Shown here: piece after piece, positions 17,101-25,911 of the stretch
How positions within the stretch are numbered: the first letter of the stretch is position 1
How the letters are laid out: each line of letters starts with the position of its first letter
DNA from: an uncultured Bacteroidota bacterium
Lineage (GTDB): Bacteria; Bacteroidota; Bacteroidia; Chitinophagales; Chitinophagaceae
Direction of reading: 5' to 3'
Length of the DNA stretch: 56,332 bases
Assembly: GCA_903877645.1 (NCBI GenBank)
Contig: CAIRES010000057.1
Span: 1-56,332 of the forward strand
Program-made: the position numbers and the translations under genes
The notes under the pieces: generated by a model
The model's input: the letters and a program-made list of their open reading frames with translations, nothing else
Database searches by the model: none
What the model was told of the DNA's origin: nothing

Positions 17101-20100
17101 CATCACGGTGCATCCTACTCCTGTTTCTGCATTTTATATGACTGATTCCTTTGCCGTTTGTTCGCCATTCAATGTGGTATTTAATAACACCACTACAGGC
17201 GCTACGTCTTACTACTGGATATTTGGCGACGGTACTTCTTCGCTCACCGCTTCGCCAAGTGATGTGTACATCAGGCCGGGCTATTACACCGTAAAATTGC
17301 TGGCAACCAATATCTTTTCATGTACAGATACCTCATACGGCCATGTCAATTTGTTTGGTTATTCGGGGGCATTCACTTATAGCCCGTTATCAGGCTGCGC
17401 GCCGCTGGGTGTGCGCTTTGCCGCATCAGTAAGTAGTGTCTCCAGCCTTACCTGGGACTTTAGTGATGGGGTCACGTCCACACCTTCGCTGATCGATACC
17501 ATAACACACATCTATACCGCTAACGGTTCTTTTGTGCCCAAGCTGATACTTACAGACAGTTTTGGTTGTACCAATTTCAGTGTTGGCAGGGATACAATAA
17601 AGGTGGGTGCATTATCAACAGGTTTCAGCATTGCGCCTAACCCCGTATGCCAGGGCAATACTATTTCTTTCCACGATTCTTCATCCAGCAGTTTGTCTAC
17701 TATCAGCGGCTGGTTGTGGTCATTTGCTTCAGGTGTTACCAGCACCATGCGTGCGCCAACTTATGCCTACTCCGTTGCGGGAACATATCCTGTAACGCTG
17801 ACGGTATCAGATAGCCGGGGCTGTTCAGGCAGCGTCACCCGGAATGTGATCGTCAATTCATTGCCGCCCGCTATAGCAGGTTATACAACAGTATGCATAG
17901 GCGTTGCTGATACGCTTACGGATAGTGTGAGTGGTGGCATATGGAGCAGCAGCAATATGGCTGTGGCTACTGTTGGGTCGCTATCAGGTTTAATTTCCGG
18001 GTTGTCACCGGGTACATCTGTCATTACTTATTCACTGGGTAGCGGGTGTACGGTCACGCAAACCATCACCGTCAATCATTCGCCATCGGCTATTACCGGG
18101 GTGGCTGTATTGTGCGCAGGCAATACCACAACCTTAACCGATACTACAGGCGCAGGAACGTGGAGTAGTAGCGCTACCGGTATTGCCGGTGTTTCATCGG
18201 GCGGGATAGTGACCGGAGCATCGGCCGGTACTGTTGCTATATCCTATACCGTTGGCGGATGCCCTGCTATAAAGATTGTAACCGTTAACCCGGTGCCACC
18301 GGCTATCGTTGCGCCTCCAAGTGTGTGTGTAGGCACAACAGCTATACTCACTGACTCATTGCCTGGTGGTATATGGACCAGTACTACAACATCAATAGCC
18401 ACGATCACCCCCGGATCAGGGATTGTGACAGCCGGTAGCACGCCGGGTATTGCTACTATCCGTTACACCATGCCTACAGGGTGTAGTACAAGCACTACTT
18501 TACTTATTAGTGCGCCCCCTGATCCAATTGTGGGCAGCAATTTTGTGTGTATAGGATCGTCTGTTACGTTTACAGATGGCGTGGGCGGTGGTATCTGGAG
18601 CAGCAGCGATGTGCCTGTGGCTATTGTAGGGTCGCTGAGTGGTATAGTTTCCGGTGTGGGTACAGGCACTACTACTATCAACTATAATGACGGTGGTTGT
18701 ATTGCATCAAAGGTCATTTCGGTAGATGTTTTTTCTGGGCCTGTAAATGGTTCTCGGGTAGTGTGCGTCAGGTCTTCTGTAACGCTGAGCAGCGTTGGCA
18801 GCGGAACCTGGAGCAGCAGCAATACGGCCCTGGCTACTGTTGGGTCTTCGTCAGGTATCGTTACTGGTATAGCCCCCGGCTACCCGGTAATTACCTATTC
18901 ACTTGGCGGTGGTTGTACGGCTTCTGTAGTGATCACGGTAAATGCGCTTCCGGCAGGTATCACCGGCAGCCGCAATATTTGTATTGGCGCTACATCGCTT
19001 TACAATTCCTCATCGCCCGGTGGCACATGGAGCAGCCAGGACACCACAATTGTTAAAGTAAATAGTGGTGGGCTTGCTTCTGCTATTGGATGGGGCAGCA
19101 CAGCCATACACTATACGTTGTCTACCGGTTGCAGCGTGAGTGATACAATAAACGTGATCGTTATACCGCCGTTCACAGGCCCGGCTACTATGTGTGCCTG
19201 GGGCGATACTGCTACAATTTTCAATGCGGATATCTCAGGCACCTATACCAGTACCCTGGCCACGATCACCAACCTTGGCAGCGGGGCAGGGTTTATTACC
19301 ACCTATGCGCCTGGTGTAGCCACCATCGTGTACACTAATTCAACCGGCTGTGCGCTCACTAAGCTATTGACCGTTAACCCATTGCCCGGGGAGATCAGGG
19401 GAACAACAAAATTCTGTATCGGGACATCGGTTACATTCGTGGATACTTCGGTGGGAGGTGTATGGAGCAGTAGCGGAACAGGCTCCATTTCCATTGGTTC
19501 GTCCACGGGAGTTGTTACTGCGCTTTCAGGCGGCGTGGCAACTATTACCTACACATTGCCCACAGGTTGTATAGTCGATACTGTATTGAGGGTAGATACC
19601 GTGTTGTCTCCCGGCGTTATCTCCGGTCCGGATTCTTTATGTAAGGGCGCAATAATGACGCTTACAGATACCACCAGGGGTGGGGTATGGAGCACTGCAC
19701 ATATAGGGGGCATATCTGCTGGCAGCGCTACCGGCATCATTACAGGTGTATTAGCAGGCATTGATACAGTGCGTTATTCGGTATCTAATACGTGTGGTGT
19801 TCAAATGGCAAAGAAGGTGGTTACGGTCAATCCAATACCATCGGCAGGGGTGATCGTGGGGGCTGATAGTTTATGTGCCGGTGGTACAGTAAGTCTTACG
19901 GATACAGCCACAGGTGGCATCTGGAGCAGTAGTAATGCTACTGCTTCGGTTTCGGCATCGGGTGTTGCCACTGCCAATGTGCAGGGGCTTGATACGGTAT
20001 CTTATACCGTGAGCAGGCTGGGGTGCACTTCTGTTGCTGCTCATTACCTCGTCATTAATCCTATCGCCATTACAGGAAGCATTTCCGGCCGTAGTGTATT

Positions 20101-21184
20101 GTGCGTAGGTGATACTATTATTTTGTCAGATACGGCATCGGGTGGGGTATGGAGTGCATCTAACGGAGCTGTTACTATAGCAGGCGGCATAGCAAACGGT
20201 ATATCAACTGGCACAGATACGATCTATTATTCTGTAACCAATAGTTGCGGTACACTCGCTGCTGCACACACAGTTATTGTCAACGCAGCGCCGGCCCCTG
20301 TTTCTATTTCAGGTGCGGCAAACGTTTGTGTTGGCGACACGATCATGTTCGCCGATACGGAAGCCGGAGGTTTATGGAGCAGCTCGGATGCCAATGCCTC
20401 TGTAGGAAGTCTTTCTGGTATCGTAACAGGTATTGTGGCAGGTAAAGATACGATCGCTTATACGTTGGTCAATACTTGTGGCAGCGCATTTGCTGCGCAG
20501 CCTATTACCATCAACCCCTTGCCTGATGCCGGCAGTATTGGCGGTGCATCTGAGTTGTGTGTTGGTGATAGCATTGTACTTACTGACCCTGCAACAGGTG
20601 GCACGTGGAGCATGAGCAATGCTGCGGCATCTGTTTCCGGCGCTGCGATCGTTGTAGGTCTATCTGCCGGTGTCGACACAGTGCGATATACTGTCACTAA
20701 TAATTGCGGCACTGCTGTTGCCACACAGCCCATCACAGTAGATACGCTGCCCATAGCACAGACGATCATAGTCAATGGTGCTACACTATCTGTGCCGGTA
20801 TTATATGCGTCGTACCAATGGACGCTCAACGGAGTGCCAATACCCGGCGCTACTATGAGTACCTATACATTCACTGCAAGTGGCAACTATGGGGTGGTCG
20901 TAGCTAACGGATCAGGTTGTGAGGCCACTTATCCTTCAGTTTATGCCAGCGATTGCAGCCCGGCAGATATCGAGGTGTTCCCCAACCCGGTCGAGTCTGT
21001 GGTGTATATTAAGTGGTGCAAGCCGGTAACCGCAGTGTTGAGTGTATCTGATGGGAAAACAGTGATGGAATTGCGGAATGCTACGGAAATGGACCTGAGC
21101 GGGCTACCCAATGCGGTGTATTCACTGACTATATTTGATGAATCGGGGCATAAAGTGCTCACCAAGCGTATTACTAAATTATAA
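14159..21184 (+). CDS. Giant secreted PKD- and Ig-repeat protein with T9SS sorting domain
   Basis: 2341 residues. A signal peptide (about 1-34, ending ATGQ) is followed by about 14 PKD-type repeats (residues 35-1225), recognisable by W.FGDG and H.Y...G.Y; repeats 5 and 9 have lost the FGDG turn. Then come 13 Ig-like (Big_2-like) repeats of 65-70 residues (about 1235-2200), each with a Cys near its start, the core GG.WSSS, an SG.V.G turn and a second Cys in most. The last 75 residues (VFPNPVESVVYI ... LTKRITKL) form a T9SS type A domain. It should be exported through the outer membrane and anchored to or released from the surface, probably as an adhesin or sheath protein. Repeated WSS units are shared with the 636-aa protein at 28133-30043. 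No enzyme domain is present. It stands alone, with 200 bases before it. Confidence 0.9.
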   Translation: MNKSTIKPFFFNIQFIRLLLLTVLLISAQNATGQVTANFTVDDTAGCAPMVVHFTNTSSGATSYSWDLGNGTTTALTDVSGSYLTAGVYTITLVAHNGSASSTKSLSIHVYALPTVGFFADDTTICPGGTVHYTSTTTSGSWGGITYNWNFGDGYTSSAVSPSHSYAFSGSYNATLFATNGKGCINSLSKDPYILVYTPASVSFSTPTTVYCKPPAALPFTNTSIGVTPFSCQWRFGDGGTSSFPSPTHNYTTPGTYDVFLKVTDGHGCPDSALLPGYITIGNTSTSFTYPPTGCINLPDTFNNTSTTHISSAWDFGDGGTSVSESPVHTYTATGIYSVRLIIYTGICYDTTIHSITISHPTGSISFSPHDLCIHPTITFSASVPTGCTATWRSYNHGLLGTGTTLSYTYPYRVFRSDSIGEIDSITMIISNPAGCKDTVTTMDTINSLKISGWAPFEGCAPLVVRFSASPYSLVYDFYAGAPFWRFGYYPLVPPIISYDYPDAITSYVWDFGDGSPVSTLASPAHTYSVVGGVYAPSCTLMSATGCRGKLVSSDNPVRVGSMPPMPSFTRTPSHICTGQPVHFTSVASGLFNGYVWHFGDLNTDTAANPVHTYTVPGIYTVEFAISYNGCATPYYSLVDTSIAPSAVIGYNFDCSNRRQIFFSDLSIGEDSHIWRFGDGTTSAALNPAHVYPAIDTYNVYLTTYNATTGCRDTTHSRMVLTGLNALFTDSSASICRDVQDTIAFEVKNGLFHPDTTMVTKYAWYTNGVMRDTLRTGYNFDTVAYSFHTVGINNIAVVLTDNHGCLDTFATTVLVAKPIDSFVFSPPSGCAPLLVNFTDHSRDVTGASPSQYRWFYGDGISVFSGSPSVTHEYTASGTYAMEEIVTDNIGCSDTLLSLSRIIVHKPAASFNATSTGICARKSVHFTNSSSRAAASVWIFGDGDTSSVTSPNHVYTASGTYTVKLVVIDTFGCTDTMVRNNYITVHPTPVSAFYMTDSFAVCSPFNVVFNNTTTGATSYYWIFGDGTSSLTASPSDVYIRPGYYTVKLLATNIFSCTDTSYGHVNLFGYSGAFTYSPLSGCAPLGVRFAASVSSVSSLTWDFSDGVTSTPSLIDTITHIYTANGSFVPKLILTDSFGCTNFSVGRDTIKVGALSTGFSIAPNPVCQGNTISFHDSSSSSLSTISGWLWSFASGVTSTMRAPTYAYSVAGTYPVTLTVSDSRGCSGSVTRNVIVNSLPPAIAGYTTVCIGVADTLTDSVSGGIWSSSNMAVATVGSLSGLISGLSPGTSVITYSLGSGCTVTQTITVNHSPSAITGVAVLCAGNTTTLTDTTGAGTWSSSATGIAGVSSGGIVTGASAGTVAISYTVGGCPAIKIVTVNPVPPAIVAPPSVCVGTTAILTDSLPGGIWTSTTTSIATITPGSGIVTAGSTPGIATIRYTMPTGCSTSTTLLISAPPDPIVGSNFVCIGSSVTFTDGVGGGIWSSSDVPVAIVGSLSGIVSGVGTGTTTINYNDGGCIASKVISVDVFSGPVNGSRVVCVRSSVTLSSVGSGTWSSSNTALATVGSSSGIVTGIAPGYPVITYSLGGGCTASVVITVNALPAGITGSRNICIGATSLYNSSSPGGTWSSQDTTIVKVNSGGLASAIGWGSTAIHYTLSTGCSVSDTINVIVIPPFTGPATMCAWGDTATIFNADISGTYTSTLATITNLGSGAGFITTYAPGVATIVYTNSTGCALTKLLTVNPLPGEIRGTTKFCIGTSVTFVDTSVGGVWSSSGTGSISIGSSTGVVTALSGGVATITYTLPTGCIVDTVLRVDTVLSPGVISGPDSLCKGAIMTLTDTTRGGVWSTAHIGGISAGSATGIITGVLAGIDTVRYSVSNTCGVQMAKKVVTVNPIPSAGVIVGADSLCAGGTVSLTDTATGGIWSSSNATASVSASGVATANVQGLDTVSYTVSRLGCTSVAAHYLVINPIAITGSISGRSVLCVGDTIILSDTASGGVWSASNGAVTIAGGIANGISTGTDTIYYSVTNSCGTLAAAHTVIVNAAPAPVSISGAANVCVGDTIMFADTEAGGLWSSSDANASVGSLSGIVTGIVAGKDTIAYTLVNTCGSAFAAQPITINPLPDAGSIGGASELCVGDSIVLTDPATGGTWSMSNAAASVSGAAIVVGLSAGVDTVRYTVTNNCGTAVATQPITVDTLPIAQTIIVNGATLSVPVLYASYQWTLNGVPIPGATMSTYTFTASGNYGVVVANGSGCEATYPSVYASDCSPADIEVFPNPVESVVYIKWCKPVTAVLSVSDGKTVMELRNATEMDLSGLPNAVYSLTIFDESGHKVLTKRITKL

Positions 21185-21231
21185 GGGAAATAGGGGCAAC
21201 TGCTGCAACGGGTTACTTTATTCTAAAAACT

Positions 21232-21239
21232 TACCTTTG
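21232..21239 (+). promoter_or_regulatory. -7 box (TACCTTTG) of thiL
   Basis: Exact TAnnTTTG match 20 bases before the ATG at 21260, so transcription would begin near 21246 with a short leader. It also implies that thiL is not cotranscribed with the giant protein gene. Confidence 0.6.
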
Positions 21240-21259
21240 CAGCCTAAATATTCTGAAGG

Positions 21260-22294
21260 ATGGATGAAATAAGCAGAACAGAGATAGGTTCGCTGGGTGA
21301 GTTTGGGTTAATAGAGCATCTTACTAAAAATAATGAAACGGTACAGGCAGGCACTATACTTAGTGTGGGCGATGATGCCGCTGTGATCGACCAGTTTGGT
21401 CGGCAGTGTGTAGTGTCTACCGACTTGCTGCTGGAGGGCGTACATTTTGATCTGATGTATACCCCGCTCATGCACCTGGGCTATAAAGCCGTGGTAGTGA
21501 ACCTTTCTGATATATATGCCATGATGGCTACGCCTACGCATATTACCGTGTCGGTGGGTATCTCCAATAAGTTTTCGGTGGAGGCAATGGATGAATTTTA
21601 TGAGGGCGTATATGCCGCCTGCGAGCGCTACAATGTGGACCTCATAGGTGGCGACACCACCACGTCAAAAAAAGGATTCGTGATCAGTGTAACAGCAATA
21701 GGCGAGGTGGCCCCCGATAAATATGTGACCAGGGCGGGAGCCGGAGAAGGCGATCTGATCTGTGTATCAGGCGACCTGGGCAGTGCCTACCTGGGCTTGC
21801 AGTTGCTGGAAAGAGAGAAAAAAATATTCCTGGAACATCCGGGTGTGCAGCCCGACCTGCAGCAGCAAAAATACCTGGCGCGGCGTATACTGAAACCCGA
21901 ACCACGGGCCGATATTGTAGAGTGGTTGCGCGAAAATAATATTATGCCTACGGCTATGATAGACGTAAGTGATGGACTCAGTTCTGAACTGCTGCACATT
22001 TGCACCAAGAGCGATGTAGGTTGTGTGCTGTACGAAGACAAGATACCGATCCATGATGATGCCAGGGCTATGGCCATGGAATTCAATCTCGGCTCTGCGG
22101 CATGTGCGCTGAGTGGCGGCGAAGATTATGAATTGCTCTTTACCATCAAACAGGAAGATTATGAAAAAATGGCCCGCAATAATGATATAAGCATTATTGG
22201 ATATGTTACCAAAAAAGAAGAAGGCGTGTATATGATCACTAAAGGAGGCGCTAAACACAAGCTGATAGCCCAGGGATGGAACGCCTTTGAGTGA
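21260..22294 (+). CDS. thiL: Thiamine-monophosphate kinase
   Basis: Phosphorylates thiamine phosphate to thiamine diphosphate, the last step of cofactor synthesis. The 344-residue protein of the AIRS/PurM fold shows SVGDDAAVID (about 35-44), metal-binding STDLLLEGVHFD, NLSDIYAMMA, the LIGGDTTTSKKGFVISVTAIG block (about 130-150), and MIDVSDGLSSELLHI in the C-terminal half with SGGEDYELLF. The length is normal. It has its own promoter box and is not near other thiamine genes, as is usual for Bacteroidota. Confidence 0.95.
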   Translation: MDEISRTEIGSLGEFGLIEHLTKNNETVQAGTILSVGDDAAVIDQFGRQCVVSTDLLLEGVHFDLMYTPLMHLGYKAVVVNLSDIYAMMATPTHITVSVGISNKFSVEAMDEFYEGVYAACERYNVDLIGGDTTTSKKGFVISVTAIGEVAPDKYVTRAGAGEGDLICVSGDLGSAYLGLQLLEREKKIFLEHPGVQPDLQQQKYLARRILKPEPRADIVEWLRENNIMPTAMIDVSDGLSSELLHICTKSDVGCVLYEDKIPIHDDARAMAMEFNLGSAACALSGGEDYELLFTIKQEDYEKMARNNDISIIGYVTKKEEGVYMITKGGAKHKLIAQGWNAFE

Positions 22295-22388
22295 AATTTG
22301 CCCGCCGGCAACACGGGGAATGAAAAAATAGGATGAATTAGGTACTGATCAATTATTTTTTTGTATTTTTATACACAAATATCAACGA

Positions 22389-22931
22389 ATGAAGTTTTGG
22401 AAATTAACTGCGCTTACCACGCTCGTATTGTCTGCATTTATAGTTATTATGTTATATACGGCATGTGAAAGGAATACATGCAACAACGTGACCTGCTTTA
22501 ACGGTGGGTCCTGTAATTCCGGAGAATGTCGTTGCCCTACGGGTTATGAGGGGTCACAATGTCAGACTTTATCGGTAGCCAGGTTTATTGGTGTTTATGG
22601 TGGCTATTCCCAATGCGGGTATGATGGCGCCAACAATGGCGGTGCTCCGCAGGTGACAGATACCGCATGGATCACCGGCGATCAGAAAAATGTCAATTTC
22701 GTTTACGTTACTTACAAAAGCCTGCTGCCCAGGGTGTTGCATGGTTATGTAAGCAATTCGGTAAGCACTTATTCCATCATCTTTCCTTTAGACAGTAATA
22801 TCAACCAGACAGAAAAGTTCACTTTGACGCTGCAAAGCGATTCGAAATTGATCATTGACAATTTTTCCCGTTTTTATAATACTACATCGGATACCATTGT
22901 TGATTGTACGTTCAAAGGCACTAAAGATTAA
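22389..22931 (+). CDS. EGF-like-domain lipoprotein
   Basis: 180 residues. The hydrophobic N-terminus ends in YTAC, with C26 as likely lipidation site (the -3 Tyr is unusual for a lipobox). Next to it is one EGF-like module with six cysteines at 31, 36, 42, 47, 49 and 58, the exact CX4CX5CX4CX1CX8C spacing of EGF domains. The remaining 115 residues are a beta-rich domain of unknown kind with YGGYSQCGYDG. EGF modules in bacteria are uncommon but occur on Bacteroidota surface lipoproteins. A 45-base gap to gldA leaves open whether they share a transcript. Confidence 0.8.
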   Translation: MKFWKLTALTTLVLSAFIVIMLYTACERNTCNNVTCFNGGSCNSGECRCPTGYEGSQCQTLSVARFIGVYGGYSQCGYDGANNGGAPQVTDTAWITGDQKNVNFVYVTYKSLLPRVLHGYVSNSVSTYSIIFPLDSNINQTEKFTLTLQSDSKLIIDNFSRFYNTTSDTIVDCTFKGTKD

Positions 22932-22976
22932 TATTCACGATTCTCTTCCCCAAAAGCCCTTGCGGGGGTTATTGTT

Positions 22977-23888
22977 ATGTCTATAAAAGTATCGGCACTC
23001 ACCAAGATTTATGATACGCAGAAAGCGGTTGACAATATTTCATTTGAATTAAAGAAGGGTGAGATCGTAGGTTTCCTTGGGCCTAATGGCGCAGGTAAGT
23101 CCACTACCATGAAGATCATCACCACCTATCTGCCGCCCACATCAGGCACAGCTACAGTTTGTGGGTTTGATGTGCTGGAGCAGCCTATGGAAGTGCGCAA
23201 GCGCGTAGGGTACCTGCCTGAAGCCAATCCCCTCTACTTTGAAATGTATGTGCGCGAGTACCTGGAGTTTACCGCAGGTATTCACGGTATGGGCAGGAAT
23301 GCAAAGAAGCGCATAGAGGAGATGGTGGATATGACCGGCCTCGGCAAAGAAGCACACAAAAAAATAGGCGCATTATCAAAAGGATATAAGCAGCGTGTGG
23401 GCCTGGCGCAGGCTATGCTGCACGACCCTGAAGTGCTGATACTGGATGAGCCTACATCGGGCCTCGATCCCAACCAGATCGTAGAGATCCGCGACCTCAT
23501 CAAAAACCTCGGCGGCTCAAAAACCGTATTGCTTTCCACGCATATTATGCAGGAGGTGCAGGCCATGTGCAGCAGGGTCATCATTATTAATAACGGGCAG
23601 ATAGTCGCCGATGATTCTATTGAGCATCTTCGGCAGGCCAGTGCCAACCACGATATACTTATTGTGACGTTTGAACATGCTATAGATAGTGCGCTCTTAA
23701 ATGAATTAAAGAACGCACAACGCTACGAACATTCCGGCGATAACAAATGGGAACTTGTCACCACCGACCCTGAGGCATTGAGAAAAGAAGTGATGCAGTG
23801 GTCTTTGACCCACAACATCAATATCAGTTCATTGCAGGCACAGTCGCACTCACTGGAAGATGTATTCAGGAAGTTGACGAAGAAATAG
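22977..23888 (+). CDS. gldA: ABC transporter ATP-binding protein, GldA-like
   Basis: A 303-residue ABC ATPase. It has Walker A GPNGAGKST (35-43), Q-loop YLPEANPLY, signature LSKGYKQRVGLAQAM, Walker B VLILDEPTSGLDP and the switch histidine in LLSTHIMQ. The start VSALTKIYDTQKAVDNI, the YEMYVREYLEF-like block and the C-terminal HSLEDVFRKLT are as in GldA, the ATPase of the gliding-associated GldAFG transporter. GldF and GldG permeases are not adjacent here, which is common because gldA is often separate. A DrrA/CcmA-type exporter with another role cannot be excluded. Confidence 0.85.
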   Translation: MSIKVSALTKIYDTQKAVDNISFELKKGEIVGFLGPNGAGKSTTMKIITTYLPPTSGTATVCGFDVLEQPMEVRKRVGYLPEANPLYFEMYVREYLEFTAGIHGMGRNAKKRIEEMVDMTGLGKEAHKKIGALSKGYKQRVGLAQAMLHDPEVLILDEPTSGLDPNQIVEIRDLIKNLGGSKTVLLSTHIMQEVQAMCSRVIIINNGQIVADDSIEHLRQASANHDILIVTFEHAIDSALLNELKNAQRYEHSGDNKWELVTTDPEALRKEVMQWSLTHNINISSLQAQSHSLEDVFRKLTKK

Positions 23889-23977
23889 CCTTTATACACA
23901 CCTCTTTACCCATCTTTACCCCTAATAGCGTGAATAAACATTGCTAAAGATTACTTTTATTTGCACAAACCGATCTG

Positions 23978-25759
23978 ATGAAGAAGTTAATGGCCGTACT
24001 GGCTTTTCCTGTATTACTGGCGGCGTGTAAGAACAACACGCCTCCTGCCACTACAACAAACGATCAAGACAATAAACAACTGGCGGCCATGCTGGATAGC
24101 TATTGGCAAGAGCGCATGCAGCTCTTCCCGGTGGAGGCAACCTCTAATGGCGATAACCGCTATAACGATCAGTTGACGATCACTATCGCTGAAAGCTTCA
24201 GGGATAGCCTGGGCAGGTTTTATAAAAAATACCTGGATGAAGTGAGCAAGGTAGACAGCACTACGCTGGATAAGAACGACCTGGTAAGTTTTCGCCTCTT
24301 CAAGTACGAGATGCTGATGGGCATAGAGGGGTTGAAGTACCCCACACATTATATGCCTATATCGCAGTTCTGGTCGTTTACGCTCGATCTGCCACAGATG
24401 GGTGCTGGCAGCGGCAACCAGCCTTTTAAAACAGTAAAGGACTACGACAACTGGCTGAAACGTTTATCGGTATTTCCCGCATGGGCAGACACTGCTATAT
24501 ACAATATGCGCAAGGGCATGGCTACAGGGTGGGTGTTGCCACGCACCCTGGTGATGAAGATATTGCCACAACTGAAAGCAATTGTAAAAAGCGATACCGG
24601 CAATATATTTTATGGCCCGATAAAGACAATGCCCGACAGTTTTGCAGCGGGTGATAAGCAACGCCTTACTGCCGCTTACAAAAAAGCGATAGACAGTATT
24701 GTGAATCCTTCATACACTAAACTGTATGACTTTTTTGAAAAGGAATACCTGCCAAAGGCGCGCGCAACAAGCGGCATGAAGGATATTCCCGGTGGTGCAG
24801 ACTACTATAATTACTGCATACGCTACTGGACCACTACCGACCTGCAACCCGACAGCATATATAACATAGGCCTGCGCGAGGTAGCCAGGTTTGAATCGGA
24901 GATGAATAAGGTGAAGGATGAAACTGGCTATAAAGGCGACCTGCAATCGTTCTTCAAGTACCTCAGTACAGATAAAAAATTCTTCCCGTTTACCACCGAC
25001 AAACAAGTGATAGACAGCTTCTGGGGTATCAAGAAGGCAGAAGACCCTCAATTGAAAAAGCTGTTTTCGAAGGTGCCTAAAACACAATTCACTATCAGGC
25101 AGACGGAAGCTTTCCGTGCCGCATCTGCCAGTGCCGAATACAACCAGGCTTCTGAAGACGGTTCAAGGCCCGGTATATTCTATGTGCCAATACTTGATCC
25201 GAAGAAATTTCAATGCACAGGTATGACCACCTTGTTCCTGCACGAGGCTATACCGGGACATCACTATCAAATATCGCTGCAACAGGAGAATAAGGGCCTG
25301 CCTATGTTCCGCCGCTTCCTGTGGTATGGCGCTTATGGCGAGGGCTGGGCGCATTATTGCGAAACGCTGGGCAAGGAACTGGGTGTATACAACGACCCAT
25401 ACCAATACTTTGGGCATCTGAGCGATGGTATTCATAGGGCTATCCGTCTTGTGGTTGATATTGGCCTGCACTACAAAGGAATGACCCGAGAAGAGGCTAT
25501 CAAGTATATGATGGCGCACGAGCTAATCTCTGAAGGCGATGCGACTTCGGAAATAGAGCGCTATATGGCTATCCCGGGACAGGCATTATCTTACAAGATA
25601 GGCCAGATGGCCATCAGCGGCGAACGCAAGCAATACGAGCAACAACTGGGCGCGAAATTCAACATCGCTTCTTTTCATGACGAGGTGTTGAAGGACGGCT
25701 GCGTGCCGCTGAACATACTCCATGAGAAAATGGCCGAATGGGCTAAATCACGGAAATGA
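23978..25759 (+). CDS. DUF885 family lipoprotein, zinc-peptidase-like (paralog 1)
   Basis: 593 residues with a lipoprotein signal (LLAAC, C17), so probably on a membrane face outside the cytoplasm. The DUF885 domain fills the protein. It is a helical family distantly related to M32/M3-type metallopeptidases. The metal-site motif HEAIPGHH is at about 421-428, with a downstream glutamate in EGWAHYCE at about 450. Members are assumed to be carboxypeptidase-like, but substrates are mostly unknown. A second member with a different export signal and only about 30% apparent similarity is at 36153-37919. A strong hairpin follows the stop. Confidence 0.88.
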   Translation: MKKLMAVLAFPVLLAACKNNTPPATTTNDQDNKQLAAMLDSYWQERMQLFPVEATSNGDNRYNDQLTITIAESFRDSLGRFYKKYLDEVSKVDSTTLDKNDLVSFRLFKYEMLMGIEGLKYPTHYMPISQFWSFTLDLPQMGAGSGNQPFKTVKDYDNWLKRLSVFPAWADTAIYNMRKGMATGWVLPRTLVMKILPQLKAIVKSDTGNIFYGPIKTMPDSFAAGDKQRLTAAYKKAIDSIVNPSYTKLYDFFEKEYLPKARATSGMKDIPGGADYYNYCIRYWTTTDLQPDSIYNIGLREVARFESEMNKVKDETGYKGDLQSFFKYLSTDKKFFPFTTDKQVIDSFWGIKKAEDPQLKKLFSKVPKTQFTIRQTEAFRAASASAEYNQASEDGSRPGIFYVPILDPKKFQCTGMTTLFLHEAIPGHHYQISLQQENKGLPMFRRFLWYGAYGEGWAHYCETLGKELGVYNDPYQYFGHLSDGIHRAIRLVVDIGLHYKGMTREEAIKYMMAHELISEGDATSEIERYMAIPGQALSYKIGQMAISGERKQYEQQLGAKFNIASFHDEVLKDGCVPLNILHEKMAEWAKSRK

Positions 25760-25773
25760 GAATAACAGTAAAT

Positions 25774-25816
25774 AGAATAAACATAGCCCTGACTAAAGTG
25801 GGGCTATGTTTATTCT
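25774..25816. terminator. Long perfect hairpin after the DUF885 gene
   Basis: A 16-bp perfect stem (AGAATAAACATAGCCC at 25774-25789 with its complement at 25801-25816) and an 11-base loop. The descending arm is T-rich but there is no clean U run after it. It probably ends DUF885 transcription. Confidence 0.65.
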
Positions 25817-25885
25817 GATAGTGTTAATGATGTAGTAAATGCATGCATATTTGCCTCTGCTAAATAATATCCTCGTATAAATCTC

Positions 25886-25893
25886 TATTTTTG
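25886..25893 (+). promoter_or_regulatory. -7 box (TATTTTTG) of the ftcD-like gene
   Basis: Exact TAnnTTTG. A TTG that could extend the reading frame (25891) lies inside the box, so translation must begin downstream at the ATG at 25912. Confidence 0.65.
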
Positions 25894-25911
25894 TTACAAC
25901 AAATTGATTCA

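Noticed and set aside
14159-21184. CRISPR-like or VNTR array
   Set aside because: The repeats are coding, of domain size (65-90 residues) and strongly diverged; there are no constant repeats with unique spacers.
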